In this document: positions 54,094 through 64,000 of the stretch, in pieces
Layout: each line of letters begins with the position of its first letter
How positions within the stretch are numbered: the stretch's first letter is position 1
NCBI RefSeq assembly: GCF_910592395.1
Contig: NC_088313.1
Location: 10,048,501-10,112,500 of the forward strand
DNA length: 64,000 bases
Source of the DNA: Lineus longissimus
Lineage: Eukaryota; Nemertea; Pilidiophora; Heteronemertea; Lineidae
Reading direction: 5' to 3'
Made by a program: the position numbers and the translations under genes
Notes under the pieces: generated by a model
Told to the model about the DNA's origin: nothing
Databases searched by the model: none
What the model saw: only the letters and a program-made list of their open reading frames with translations

Positions 54094-57000
54094 CTCAGTT
54101 CAATTAGGGCCAGACAACCCTTTTGGAAAGATTCCAGTCGACCAGACCATTGAAGAAACGGTCAACAAGGATACCCAAACACCTGGGGGCACGCGTGGAT
54201 TTAGCCTAAATCCTGGAGCAGTTCGGCATTATTACCTGAACGCAGAGTACCGGAGCATGTTCCTCCGCCAACTGAGAGCCGTGATAGGAATGAGTTCGTC
54301 ATCTTTGAACCATCCGGACCTGCATAGCACACGAATCACCAAGGATGAAACAGATGTCAAGGCCGGGATGGAAATGATCCAGGAGGCAATGATAAACCCA
54401 TTCAAGTCGGAAGATGAATCCCTTGTCAGTATTTCAAACGGCACTCTCGCTCCAGGTAAGGTAACCAAGGATCTCCTCAACGCTCGCACAATTGGGGAGA
54501 AGGCTTACATAGATTTCCGATCTGAGCGCCTTGAAAAGGAAGAACCAGATGCAAACGACTTTTTCGCAACAGTTAAGAAACAGAAACTGAAAACCTTCAC
54601 TGATGTATGTACGAAGAAAGTGAAGTGCAATGGTAAAGAAATAATCCTTCGGGCTGACCGGGATCTATTTGCTCGCATGATTATCAATGCACAAGGAAGA
54701 GCGTTGTACATGGAGATCGTCTTATCATATCCACTGGGACTGATACCCTGGGCTCTAGCAAATGAAAGTGGTTTACTAAGGAAAACGGATAAGGCCAAAC
54801 TCATGAACAGTATCGGGGACACCATACCCCCTGCAGAAAATCTTCCAAGTCATTCCGCATGCATTGTCCATGGCATGAGCCTGGTGAAGAAACTGAATGT
54901 CAAAAACAATACATTCTTGGAGGTCTCCAACTCTCTTCTGAAATGGGTATTGAAGGAAGGAGGTACAAGGCAGAGAATTGATGTAGTCTTCGATGTCTAC
55001 AGAGAAACATCTATCAAGTATGCGGAACGGCAGAAACGTGGCTCAGGCACTGGTATCAAATTCAGTACAATTATACCTGGACACAAGATCAAGAAGTGGA
55101 GGAACTTTCTTTCAGAGGTGGACAATAAGACACGACTTGTTGAGTTTTTCGTTTCTGACTGGAAGTCAACTAGCAAGAGGGGATTGATCAAAGAAAAGGT
55201 ACTGCTTGTCACTTGTGGTACTAAATGCTTCAAGGTTACTGACAGCTGTTGCAGTGAGGTCGAGGAACTTGAGTCATCACAAGAAGAGGCGGAAACATGA
55301 ATGATTTTGCATGCAAAACATGCCGCAGAAAGCGGGTACAAAAGTGTTATATTTAGTGTCTGAGGACACAGACGTCTCCGTGCTTCTTCTCTCGTTCGCA
55401 AAGGATATTCCTGCCACCTTGTACCAAAAGCGGGGAACAAAGACTAGAACGCAGTTAGTTGAAGTCTCTCAGTTACGGGTGTCTCTTGGAGATGATGTTT
55501 GTGACGCACTCATCGGCTTTCACAGCTTTTCCGAATGCGATACAGTTAGTGCATTTGTTGGACGCGGCAAGATAGGGCCTTTGACAAGATGCGATCTGGC
55601 GAATTGTTCCTGCAAGCATTCGCAAAACTTGGAAACACGTGGGAGCTGTCAGCTGATTTATTGGGAACATTCCATTACATCACTTTACGTGTGTCATGTA
55701 CACTCTGACCACGAAGACTGTGTTGGTGAATAAAATGCGGCACGATCTGTTCATGGCAAAGAGAGGAGAGGTAGAATCAAGTATGCTTCCTCCATGCGAG
55801 GACACCCTAAACAAGCATGCCCAGCGCGCAAATTATCAAGCTCGTGTTTGGAAACTAAGCCTTGAGAATAAACCAGTGGTTCCAGACCCAGATGGGTATG
55901 GATGGGTACGGGATGAGAAAGGAAACCTCATCATTGACTGGATGGCGGGAAAGACTGCTCCAGATGCTGTCATTGAACTGATGGCCTGCCGATGCAAACG
56001 CATTTGTCAGGAAGGGGAATGCATATGTCATGATAAAGGACTAAAGTACACACCAATGTGCAAATTGCAAACATGGGGAAATATGAGAGATGATGATGAT
56101 GTCGTGGTTGAGGCCGATGTAGATATGGAATCATGTAGTGATGACGAGGATGATTGACTTTTTTGGAGAAGGGACCGTTGGCATTTGCATCTTTTCCAGT
56201 GGTTCATCTTTGAAAGACGTTAGGTCCTACTTAGAAGAAAAGTTCACTCAACTTTACTTTTTGGTTTGATAGGATATTTGACAGTAAGTTTTAACATTTA
56301 TTACATAAAATATCGGTGTAGTGGGCCTACACAGCATTGCCTTTGTCGTATGTGGCCAAAGTTTTAAGCAGCCCCCGCAATTCATGACCTTTTGACCTCA
56401 GTTGACCTAGTTACATGCACTATATTAGAACATACCTTACGGTTTTATAAGAGGCAGCTATGCTTAACATGTTGAGGTCTTAAACTATTAATTAGGTCCA
56501 CCCATTGCGATTTAACAGTCCGTTATGTTTCCCTTACCACATTTTCTGAAATTTCATAATTTCAGATTTTAAGCACTCCGCACAGTTGTTGTGGATTCCA
56601 AATCTATCAAAATAATTTCCTATAGCCCCTCTGAAATTATATTAAGAGCATTAGAAAACACTAAAAAACAGATTTCAAGTGTAAAATGTTTGAATAATTG
56701 ACCCTCAGTATTACTTTTTTGTCACGTGTTTGACTGTCACAGATTTTGAGCAACCCTCAAAATTCGTTACCTTTTGACCTCTGTTGACCTAATTACATGC
56801 ATTACATCAAAACAATTATTAGAATCTGTTAGAGGCATCCTAGTTGAACATTTTGAGGTATAATAATAAAGATTTGGTCAATCCGGTACTAAATGGCAGC
56901 TTCTTTTGTTTCCCCTACCCCATTATTCAGGGCCACCGAAATTGACCATACCCTATCATGAAAACTGGCTGAAAACTACCAAAAAGCTACTCATTGTGCA

Positions 57001-57118
57001 GGGCTATCATTTGAATTCATAATCAAGAGATACCAAGGAACAAAGAAATCACTATGAGACTTTGCCACCAGAGATGGTACCCATTGGTCCAATTTTGGGA
57101 CTTGGCCCATGGACTTTA

Positions 57119-57503
57119 TGGTACAACCTTTACGGTATTCACCTCAAAGAGACATTTGGTGATCCAAAGTACAAAGTAGGTGACAGTGTAAGAATTTCAA
57201 AGTACAAGTCCATTTTCGATAATGGCTACCTACCAAACTTCACTGAGGAAGTATTCCAAATCAAACAGATCATCTTTACTCATCCTATCATCTACAAGCT
57301 TGAAGATTACCTCAAGGAGGAAATTCAAGGATATTTCTATGAAGAGGAATTGAGCTATAATCCTAATCCTAGATTACAAGATAGAGAAGATATTAAGATA
57401 CAAGACCAGTAAAGGCAAAAAATACAGATTAGTGAAGTGGAAGGGTTACAGTGATAAATTCAATGCATGGATACCAGTTTCAGAAATTAAGTCCCTAAAG
57501 TAA
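57119..57503 (+). pseudogene. Polinton integrase, C-terminal part with chromodomain
   Basis: Continues the frame broken at 45,300: WYNLYGIHLKETFG, then YKVGDSVRISKYKSIFDNGY and TEEVFQIKQIIFTHPIIYKL, the SH3-like DNA-binding part. A frameshift near 57,392 leads to the chromodomain KGKKYRLVKWKGYSDKFNAW and a stop at 57,501-57,503. Chromodomain integrases are a hallmark of Polintons. Confidence 0.85.
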
Positions 57504-57572
57504 AAGCTTTAGTGAGTAAAGTAAAAGCTTTAGAGAGTAAAGTAAAAGCTTTAGGGAGTAAATTAAAAGGTT
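57498..57572 (+). repeat. Short tandem repeat, three copies of ~23 bp
   Basis: AAAGTAAAAGCTTTAG followed by GAGT or similar is repeated three times, with a partial fourth copy, directly after the integrase stop. Confidence 0.85.
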
Positions 57573-57605
57573 AATAAAACTTTTTTCTATTAAATCAAGC
57601 AAGAA

Positions 57606-58247
57606 ATGGAAGGACAAATATTTAATAATAATTATGGTACGGTCAATGTTAATCAGTGTCAACCAGTAGTTTCAGAACCTACATTTCAATGTGTTAAATG
57701 CTATGTAAAAAAACCTGAAAGTGACTTTGAAAAGAATAAACGTAATAAATTTCTGGATTATGTAAAGCATGTGGTATGTTAACCAAGAAATGCAATAAAT
57801 GTTATGAAGTTAAATTACTAAGTGATGGTGAGTTCGCTAAAGATGGATATAGAGGTAGCTGTAGATCATGTTGGAACTCTGGCTACAAATGTTATCTTAA
57901 TAAGAGTAGTAATAGAGACAGTCATAAAATAAGGGCAGGTTTAAACCGTATTTCTAAAGGAGAGTTAACTTGTGACGACTTGAAATCATCATACCTGAAA
58001 TCATCAGACAGTTTCTTCAGAAAATGGTTAGAGTACCATAGGAGTCTATCTCAGATAGTGGATGAGGAGTTAGATTATGTTTTACCAATCAAGGAATTCA
58101 AATATTATCCTGAACCGTGTTTCGCTTGGTTTAACATAACACCCATGGATAAGACAGAAAACAGACAGAAGAGTGCTAAAATAGACTGGTACCTATTTAA
58201 AGAACAATTTGACAGATCAATTAATTTTATGAACAAAATAATGAATG
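57606..58247 (+). pseudogene. Polinton zinc-binding protein with four CxxC knuckles
   Basis: It begins MEGQIFNNNYGTVNVNQCQP. CVKC is near 57,690; after one frameshift near 57,753 come CKAC, CNKC and CRSC. The remaining 120 residues are helical and polar: HKIRAGLNRISKGELTCDDL, FFRKWLEYHRSLSQIVDEEL, FKYYPEPCFAWFNITPMDKT. It is cut off by the family X repeat at 58,248. The repeated knuckles suggest a DNA- or RNA-binding or HNH-like protein; no catalytic motif is certain. Confidence 0.6.
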
Positions 58248-60292
58248 AACAAGAGGCCCAAGGGCCTGGCGCTCAGCTGAGTTAATATCATTAATATCTT
58301 CCCGGTGTTTAGTTCATTATGCATGAAAATGGCATGCTCCATGGTATTTGATATCCTTTTGCGTTCACTACGGTACCAATGTTTTTGGTTGACATAATTA
58401 TGCCACTGTTGGAACATTCTCATGGTTTTTGGTATGCACCTGTTGATGGGCCATATGAATAAAAACTAGCATAAGCTTTTACTCCAGATTTTGAAGTATT
58501 TAGTATGCTTCAAAAATTGGAATAGTTTAGTACTTGTGAAAGCAAAGGATTTTTAGAAATCAGTATTTGCTACCAAGTCAAGTAAATGCTAGACTACATA
58601 TGAACGAAAATGTAGGATGAACCTTTTACTCGGTAGTATAAATGTATTTTCTTGGAACCATGTAGCCTTTAAAAGTCGAAGTGAATGGTTGGTTGTTCCT
58701 CTTTGCCGGACTGCATTCACATTTTGTTTGGTGGACATGTCATGCAAGAATTGGTCAAACCATACATCCATTTATGGAGAATCAGAGTGCATGGATTCCG
58801 AGTCATTAAAAATGTCTAAAGAATTATTATTGGGTCATGAAGGGAAACCTGCGTTGTTTAGTATGAAAGTGAAAAATATGACAGAGTTAAGAAAATTATG
58901 TTTCATTGAACAATAGTAAGTTTTGATTGTCTGCTTGGCCCCTTGCCAGTTAAATAACATGTGACTATACACAAAATAGAAAACTTTGATGGAAATTGTA
59001 AATCATTTTTTTATCTATCAGGGGAAAACAAGCTGATGATGATCAAGTAAATCATTCATGAGAAATCGTTTTGTTGCTGAAGCTTGCTAAACCTTTTCTT
59101 GTGCTCTACTGCGCCACCGTAGTTTTCTATTTAGACCAGCGATGACGTCATTTCTGGTGATTCCCTACGTTGTCAAATGAGTGCTTTTTAAAATGTGCCA
59201 TTTGGTATGCAATGTATTTTTTCAGCGCTGTCAGTTGCCGAAGAGAATGCCGTAGCTCCTTCAATTTCCAATCAATTTTTATGGGAGTGACATTATTGTA
59301 TTGCTTAGCATGTCTACTTTTTACTCATGAAAGAATCGTAGAACTAAAACTTAATAGGCGAACAGAATCATGCCGATTCACTGCACATACTGTGGGAATT
59401 CTCCACTTCAAAATACATCGGCGATGTCATCGCGAACAGACCATGCACTTCCGATATCGTTTTCACAGAAATGTGGCCAAATTTTCAAGAACTAATTTCT
59501 GAAAGTAGTCCCTAAAGACCTTATGACTACCACTGAAACGAACTAGTGATAATATCGCCTACCAGATTACCGGTATACCGTAGTACTAGCCCGGAGCAAG
59601 TCATCGAGCTGAGTGTCAAGATTATTGCACATGGAGTAAACAACATGCCGCCATTTTGTCTCCGCTTCGGTATTCGTAGGCCGCTTATAATGCACCTTCT
59701 CAATTAAAACCAACATAATAAGGCCTTACATCGTTGATTGAATAGGAACACCACACAAAACACAATAAAGTGGGGGTACAATCGATTACGAAGCTGAAGT
59801 AAACAGTGATTTATTCCTGGAGCTACTGCTGCTTTTTTGTGTAGCTGCCATGTTTTGAGAACTGGCAAATAGGAGACTTCATTGATGGCTGACGTCATCG
59901 GGCGGGAATTTGATTCAGCAGAAATAATTAAAAGGCAGGTAGCGCCCTCTCCTGTTAAAATTTTGAACTTTTTCTCAATAAAATAGTTTTTCAAGAATTT
60001 TATCTTAATATTAAAGCATATTTCGACTAATTCTGCTGCTCCTAGGCCGATATAGGCCAGTTTCCTTCATGCGCTCTCGCTCACAGGAAGTAGGTCGAAT
60101 GGCGACAAATTTTGTTTTGAAAGTAGAGTTTGACCAGAAGTATCCAGAAATGTAAAATTGAAGTCTCTAGGTCTTACGGTTACAAAATGTGCACCATGGG
60201 TTTAACGGACGGACGGACGGACAGACCGACTGACAGACGGACACCACTGAGCTTATTTGACAAGCTCAGTTGACTTTGTCAGCTGAGCTAAA
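58248..60292 (-). mobile_element. Helentron-like interspersed element (family X, copy C)
   Basis: Inverted relative to copies A and B: it starts AACAAGAGGCCCAAGGGCC and ends GACTTTGTCAGCTGAGCTAA, with GACGGACGGACGG repeats just inside. Segment 59,100-59,510 matches 31,190-31,570 of copy A in reverse. A related 35-bp end (GGCCATATGAATAAAAACTA) lies at about 58,449. It interrupts the Polinton zinc-binding gene. Confidence 0.8.
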
Positions 60293-60511
60293 AATTGTTC
60301 GAGCAAAGTTATCACGATCAAAATGGGGTATCAGAGTGAAAAAAAATTATTCATCAGTATTTTGGGGATTACATGTACATTGCATTTGAAAATGCTTCTC
60401 TACTTAATGATATATGGCTTTTAAACAACAAATTGTGTCTAAATGGCATAAACATTGAAAGTGTTAATTTAATGGTTGAATTAAGTAATAGGTATCGATG
60501 ATATCGATGAT
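60293..60511 (+). pseudogene. Remnant of a Polinton ORF
   Basis: After the repeat ends, one frame gives YFGDYMYIAFENASLLNDIW and LCLNGINIESVNLMVELSNR before a stop. The composition matches Polinton genes. It may be the tail of the gene cut at 58,247 or a separate small gene. Confidence 0.35.
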
Positions 60512-60828
60512 ATGATCGATGAACAGAATAATCAGCCTATCATGACGAAGTCCGACTTAAACCCTCAAGGTTTCAGACTTAATCAAATGAGTGAAGTTAA
60601 AAAGTTATTTGAATCTGAGATTGAATGCAGACGAAAAACATTTATGAAATACAAGAAAGCTTTTGATGTAATTACTGGGTTTAACCATGCCCTAAATTTA
60701 ACAAGTGTGGCTAATGGCTCTGCTGGTATTTGAGCAGTAGCACGAGTCATCACTGCTCCAATATGTTTTGCTTTGGGTGGTGTTACAATAGCAAATAAGC
60801 AAGTAAATAATAAATACAGAATCTAATG
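60512..60828 (+). pseudogene. Polinton protein with charged helix and hydrophobic end
   Basis: A frame of 73 codons, MIDEQNNQPIMTKSDLNPQG and VKKLFESEIECRRKTFMKYK, stops at 60,731. The same frame continues with APICFALGGVTIANKQVNNK to 60,828. With the single stop read as damage, this is about 105 codons: a charged helix then a hydrophobic glycine-rich segment. GACGAAGTC at 60,544-60,552 is a micro-hairpin. Confidence 0.5.
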
Positions 60829-60870
60829 TTGAAATATGTCGTAATTGTAAGAGATGGACATTGGGTGATA

Positions 60871-60987
60871 TGAATAAAGACTAGTAAATGCTTTTACTTC
60901 AATTTTGTACAGAAAGGCCTAGTGTAAATGTACATGGAGTTTTAGATAAAAGCATTTGCTAGTCTTTCTTCATATCACCCATTGTAT
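60871..60987. mobile_element. Small MITE with ~38-bp inverted ends
   Basis: ATTGGGTGATATGAATAAAG on the left and its near-exact inverse on the right (ending TTCATATCACCCAT) extend to ACTAGTAAATGCTTTTA. The total is about 116 bp with a short centre. It lies in the Polinton 3' region. Confidence 0.8.
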
Positions 60988-61039
60988 GAGTATGCTAAAA
61001 ACTTGAACCCAACAAGGTACACAACTAAAACTATTAAGT

Positions 61040-61818
61040 ACAGGTTTTGTACCTATTGTAATGCTGTTGCTTATGATGATGACTTCAAAAAGTCTAGAGA
61101 TTAGTATTGAGAATAAAACATGTTACTTTGATACCATACTTAGAAGGCTTGGACAGAGACGTCTATCAGAAAAAGTAGTAAATTATCTAAAAGAGTACAT
61201 TGAGTACAATTTAAAAGGATACTTCTCTAGTCCTAGAAATGGCTTAGTAAGGAAAGGTATGAAAAGACAGTTCAGTCATCATTAAGAAAAGGTATTAATA
61301 CTCTACATTTTAAGTTAATTTCAGATATTGAGTCAATGGTATTTCAATTTCACTGCGGAGAGTATGATTGGTATTTAGAGACAGAATTCATTAGCCATGC
61401 TATTGGTAACACTTACCTTACAGATGAGAACTTTAATGATCTAAGGTTAGTTTTCTTTGCTTTCCTAAGATACCTACATTACTGTGGGGTTAAGGTATCA
61501 ATTAACTACAGGCTGTTCTTACATCAAGCCTTTAAAAAGATGGATATCGATTATATTGTACTTAACCCTTATTTAACATCCAAGGATAGAATTAGTGATT
61601 TGAATGATTTATGGTATGATTTCATTAAAAGTATTTTCTTCCAGAATTACAGGTCAGATAAGGAAGATGACGATGAATTAACTCTAGCTAGTGAACCCAT
61701 ACTTGCTGCTATGGCAGACAAAGAGTTACCATTCATGGGTAGAACTAATACTATTCCATGTAACATAGAAGACCAAAAACGTCTTAGAGCCAAAAACGTC
61801 TCAGAAATTTACTGTTAA
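61040..61818 (+). pseudogene. Polinton gene of unknown function, paralogue of 16,229-17,280
   Basis: Blocks: EISIENKTCYFDTILRRLGQ, RLSEKVVNYLKEYIEYNLKG, YFSSPRNG, one frameshift near 61,262, then FQFHCGEYDWYLETEFISHA, YLHYCGVKVSINYRLFLHQA and IVLNPYLTSKDRISDLNDLW with YDFIKSIFF. The second half is open for 160 codons to a stop at 61,816-61,818. It is much less damaged than the copy 1 version and about three quarters identical over shared DNA. No domain recognised. Confidence 0.65.
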
Positions 61819-61830
61819 CAGAATACTAAA

Positions 61831-62760
61831 AAGTTTGTTGTTTTTTTTCAAAGTTAAAAAGTTAAAAGAACAAGCCCTTCGGCGACATACGCTCACTGGT
61901 TTAATGATGATTTAGGTGGCGCATTGATCACTTTCTCGATGTGCGCTTGTTTTCAATGCGTGGATTTCATTTGAGGTGAGGGAGTTCAAATGTTGGGGTG
62001 TGGTAGGGATAGGCGCCTGTCAGCATTAGGAGGTGTGAGGGCCAATATGAGAACTGTGCAGTTTGGTTGTGGGCGAGGGAAACTCGAAACTGCTATTGTA
62101 AGGTAACCCACTCAAGCCTAAGGCCCTATTGACAAAGTTGACTGCCAGGTTATAAAGTACCGTGCCGGGGGGGGGGGGGCAATCACTGTCAATTACAGTT
62201 ATATTACATCTTTATTACGTACCGGTAATTATTACTTACATTAGGACTTAGAGTTATAGGGCAAGTAACTTCACTGACTTTTTATTAACCGGCACAGGGG
62301 TAATTAGTGAAGGTTAGGGGGGGGGGCATGTTTATGCAAGAATGGAAATTGTCCAAATAACCTCCTGTTCATTCTAGTGAGTGAAGAGTTCGGAGATAAA
62401 TGTCTATGGCAAGCCCGTTTCTTCATATTTCAAATAAAGCAGGTTCTTTTAATGGTTTCTTTTCAAAGAAACGTAGTGTCTTCATGGACCTAAAAATTAA
62501 ACTTTAGTTCATAAGGTCCAAGTGTTTTTTCAAATAGGTTTCTTTTAAAAAACTTTTCAAAAACCTAGTGTCGTTTCAAAAACCAGGTTTCTTTACAAAT
62601 AAACTTGTTTTTTATAAACATGATCAAAGAAACGAAGTTTCGTTGTTAAAAGAAACCTGGTTTATTTGAAACTGATGAACAACGGTTTGCCATAACAGCC
62701 GAGCAATCGATAATCTGTAAGTCAAGATGATAAGGCCCACCCAATCACACGACACTGTGA
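61831..62760. other. Non-coding interval with homopolymers
   Basis: Contains G runs at about 62,166-62,178 and 62,318-62,326 and a stretch (62,440-62,680) of AAACC/GGTTTCTTT motifs in both orientations. No gene seen. Confidence 0.45.
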
Positions 62761-62762
62761 AG

Positions 62763-62880
62763 GCATCAGATGCGTAGGAACTTGACGCAAAAGAAGAAAA
62801 AAAAGAAATATGTAATCATATAAGAGATTCTCTTATGATTACTGTTTTTTTGCATCAAGTTCCTGTGATCAGATGCATCC
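62763..62880. mobile_element. Hairpin MITE
   Basis: The stretch folds on itself: GCATCAGATGCGTAGGAACT on the left pairs with the inverse of AGTTCCTGTGATCAGATGC on the right. The centre is palindromic around ATAAGAGATTCTCTTATGA at 62,820. Confidence 0.7.
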
Positions 62881-64000
62881 TGCATCATCTTTTTACATAT
62901 ATACTGAAACATGAGCATCTGTAAAAGTTTTCAATTGACAAGCCCAAGGCTTCTCAAGAACGATCCAAAACGTAAACAACAATACATGGTTATGATCTTT
63001 ATAAAGATACGGACACGGAATTCTATGTGAAGTCATTCGCGCCACGATCTTGTCTGATTTCCCACAAAATGAGGTTGAAAATCTGACATAAAAATGATGG
63101 TCACTATGCTCCCAGTGATTCACAAACAACCAATTGACACCTCTATAAGTATTTCCATCACTTTGAAATGTGAAACTTACCAACTTTGTACGAAAAACAA
63201 GCGTATACGATGTAAACATAAAAAAGGGGATATATCACATATCATGAGATGCCGAAAGCGTGGTTACCTCGTTCTGAATGCTCACAACAACCTTCTTTTC
63301 ATACAGTCATACATGTGCAATACTTCATCGATCCCAGGTTGATCGGATAAATCGTCCCCACATCATGACGTTCCAATTTAATTTTGCTACATTTGATTTG
63401 CAATATCGTCTATTTCTGTGGAAATAAGACGTATTGTAAGCGCGCAGCAGAAGCGCTACTATGGTTAACGTGCATACGACGTATCCAATGTAAACAATGT
63501 TTCTCAAGTCCATGGATTCGTTTCAAATGGCTTAAATTTGACTTAAAATGGCCGCCAAAAGAGATAAACGCGCGAATGAAGCAACTCGACTATTCTGAGC
63601 TCCGAGAGAGAACCACACGATTATTCTCACTGTTTTTTAATCAAACTTCAATTTCTGGGGGTTTGCCCCCCGACATATGTGTTTTGATTTTTGATACTTT
63701 AGTGATAAATATCCAAAAGATGCTTAAAATGGATATAATCCCGAAATAATGAAGCAAAAGACGGGCAGGCGTTCGAGAAAAAAAAATTATTTTGAGATTT
63801 CAATAAACCTTTTGAACGAATTCCACATGGGCCGTGGTGGAATCCGAAGACACCTTAAGGAGGAATGTATGTTTTTATGGGGTACCATTGGTTTTGCAGA
63901 TCTTCTGGTTTTTTCTAAAGAATAATCAATATTCGCTAGCAGGCTTTTTATGCTCCCAGGTATGAAGAGGGTTCTATGTTCTTCAGGTTCTTTGTTCATC
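62881..64000. other. Non-coding interval to window end
   Basis: Only short unsupported ORFs on both strands. No repeat or exon of the host gene recognised. Confidence 0.4.

Larger units (their letters stand above)
48730..56157 (+). pseudogene. Transposon-borne FEN/XPG (PIN-like) nuclease protein with C-terminal cysteine cluster
   Basis: Segments: 48,790-49,185 (AVCIWTGFNIQCRDNIAV, LPTVNAPATQLSTVNEVLNQ, VCVFDPALYAKALEVAWKHQ); 52,570-52,935 (CVESGIVADGSIGGVLDGRK, FWMSYIDMV); 53,857-54,054 (RATREGDWLLHLSSIKAMIP); 54,092-55,300 (PVDQTIEETVNKDTQTPGG, HPDLHSTRITKDETDVKAGM, GLIPWALANESGLLRKTDKA). Near 55,280-55,600 come QEEAET, HAKHAAESGYKSV, SEDTDVSVLLLSFA and FSECDTVSAFVGRGK. These follow the order of FEN/XPG signatures (GEAEA, SEDSD, GCDY...G-x-G). 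The end (55,696-56,157) has CRCKRICQEGECICHDKG. Breaks: stops at 49,015 and 55,298, several frameshifts, a G tract, a LINE insertion and an unexplained 0.9 kb at about 52,930-53,856. It may be the transposase. Confidence 0.7.
45301..57116 (+). mobile_element. DNA transposon with ~0.7-kb TIRs encoding a FEN/XPG-like protein; TA target site
   Basis: The left TIR is 45,301-45,360 plus 47,950-about 48,600 (split by a family X repeat). The right TIR is about 56,385-57,116 inverted. Outer ends are TAGTCCATGGGCC and the inverse of AAGTCCATGGGCC. TA lies at 45,299-45,300 and 57,117-57,118, and removing the element plus one TA puts the flanking integrase codons in frame. Each TIR contains two diverged copies of a unit of about 350 bp. 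Without nested repeats (2.6 kb and 3.4 kb) the element is about 5.8 kb. One gene (about 48.7-56.16 kb) is present. The superfamily is not identified. Confidence 0.85.
36420..61830 (+). mobile_element. Polinton/Maverick copy 2, interrupted by four insertions
   Basis: In order: coiled-coil gene, Pro-rich membrane protein, small membrane protein, major capsid protein, three small paralogous membrane proteins, minor capsid protein, further small proteins, packaging ATPase (minus strand), integrase, zinc-binding protein, hydrophobic-loop protein and the gene shared with copy 1. Insertions: family G/H elements (36,882-38,972), the FEN-gene transposon (45,301-57,116), family X copy C (58,248-60,292) and a MITE (60,871-60,987). 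No polymerase is present and no terminal repeats were identified, so the right end appears cut off. Confidence 0.85.

Noticed and set aside
54997-55440. 147-codon minus-strand ORF
   Set aside because: Shadow of the FEN-like protein coding strand.

Overview
This is eukaryotic nuclear DNA from an animal. A multi-exon gene with GT/AG introns, CR1/L2-like LINEs, a tRNA-derived SINE, PIF/Harbinger and MULE transposons and Polinton/Maverick elements are all present. The transposon mix and one modular extracellular gene suggest a marine invertebrate; I cannot name the species.

Layout. (1) 1-1,200: decayed PIF/Harbinger element with a HARBI1-like nuclease and a fragment of its Myb-like partner. (2) 2,029-15,288: twelve consecutive plus-strand exons of one host gene, with matching splice phases, encoding about 765 residues of an extracellular protein with FN3-like repeats. 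Neither start nor stop is in view. Its introns hold a TTAA-flanked MITE, a 5'-truncated LINE, a second Harbinger element and a 908-bp foldback element. (3) 15,900-25,400: a tRNA-SINE, then a decayed Polinton (copy 1) with a minus-strand protein-primed DNA polymerase and an unexpected deoxynucleoside kinase. (4) 25,400-36,400: mostly non-coding, with a tRNA-like relic, a possible broken gene, a CR1-like LINE end, and a Helentron-like repeat invaded by a nearly intact FLYWCH/MULE transposase. (5) 36,400-61,830: a second Polinton (copy 2) with coiled-coil gene, membrane proteins, major and minor capsid proteins, packaging ATPase, integrase and zinc-binding protein. (6) 61,830-64,000: non-coding, with one hairpin MITE.

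The Polinton copy 2 integrase is split at a TA by an 11.8-kb DNA transposon (45,301-57,116) with terminal inverted repeats of about 0.7 kb. That transposon encodes a large protein with a FEN/XPG-like nuclease signature and a C-terminal cysteine cluster. Inside it sit a Helentron-like repeat (in its left TIR) and a LINE (in its gene), and the LINE contains a second LINE. Every junction can be read from flanking reading frames or target duplications, so the order of insertion is clear.

Almost every transposon ORF carries stops or frameshifts, so the region is a transposon graveyard beside or within a host gene. The most unusual signals are the FEN-like transposon gene, short double-hairpin modules scattered inside Polinton coding sequence, and the Polinton-borne nucleoside kinase.
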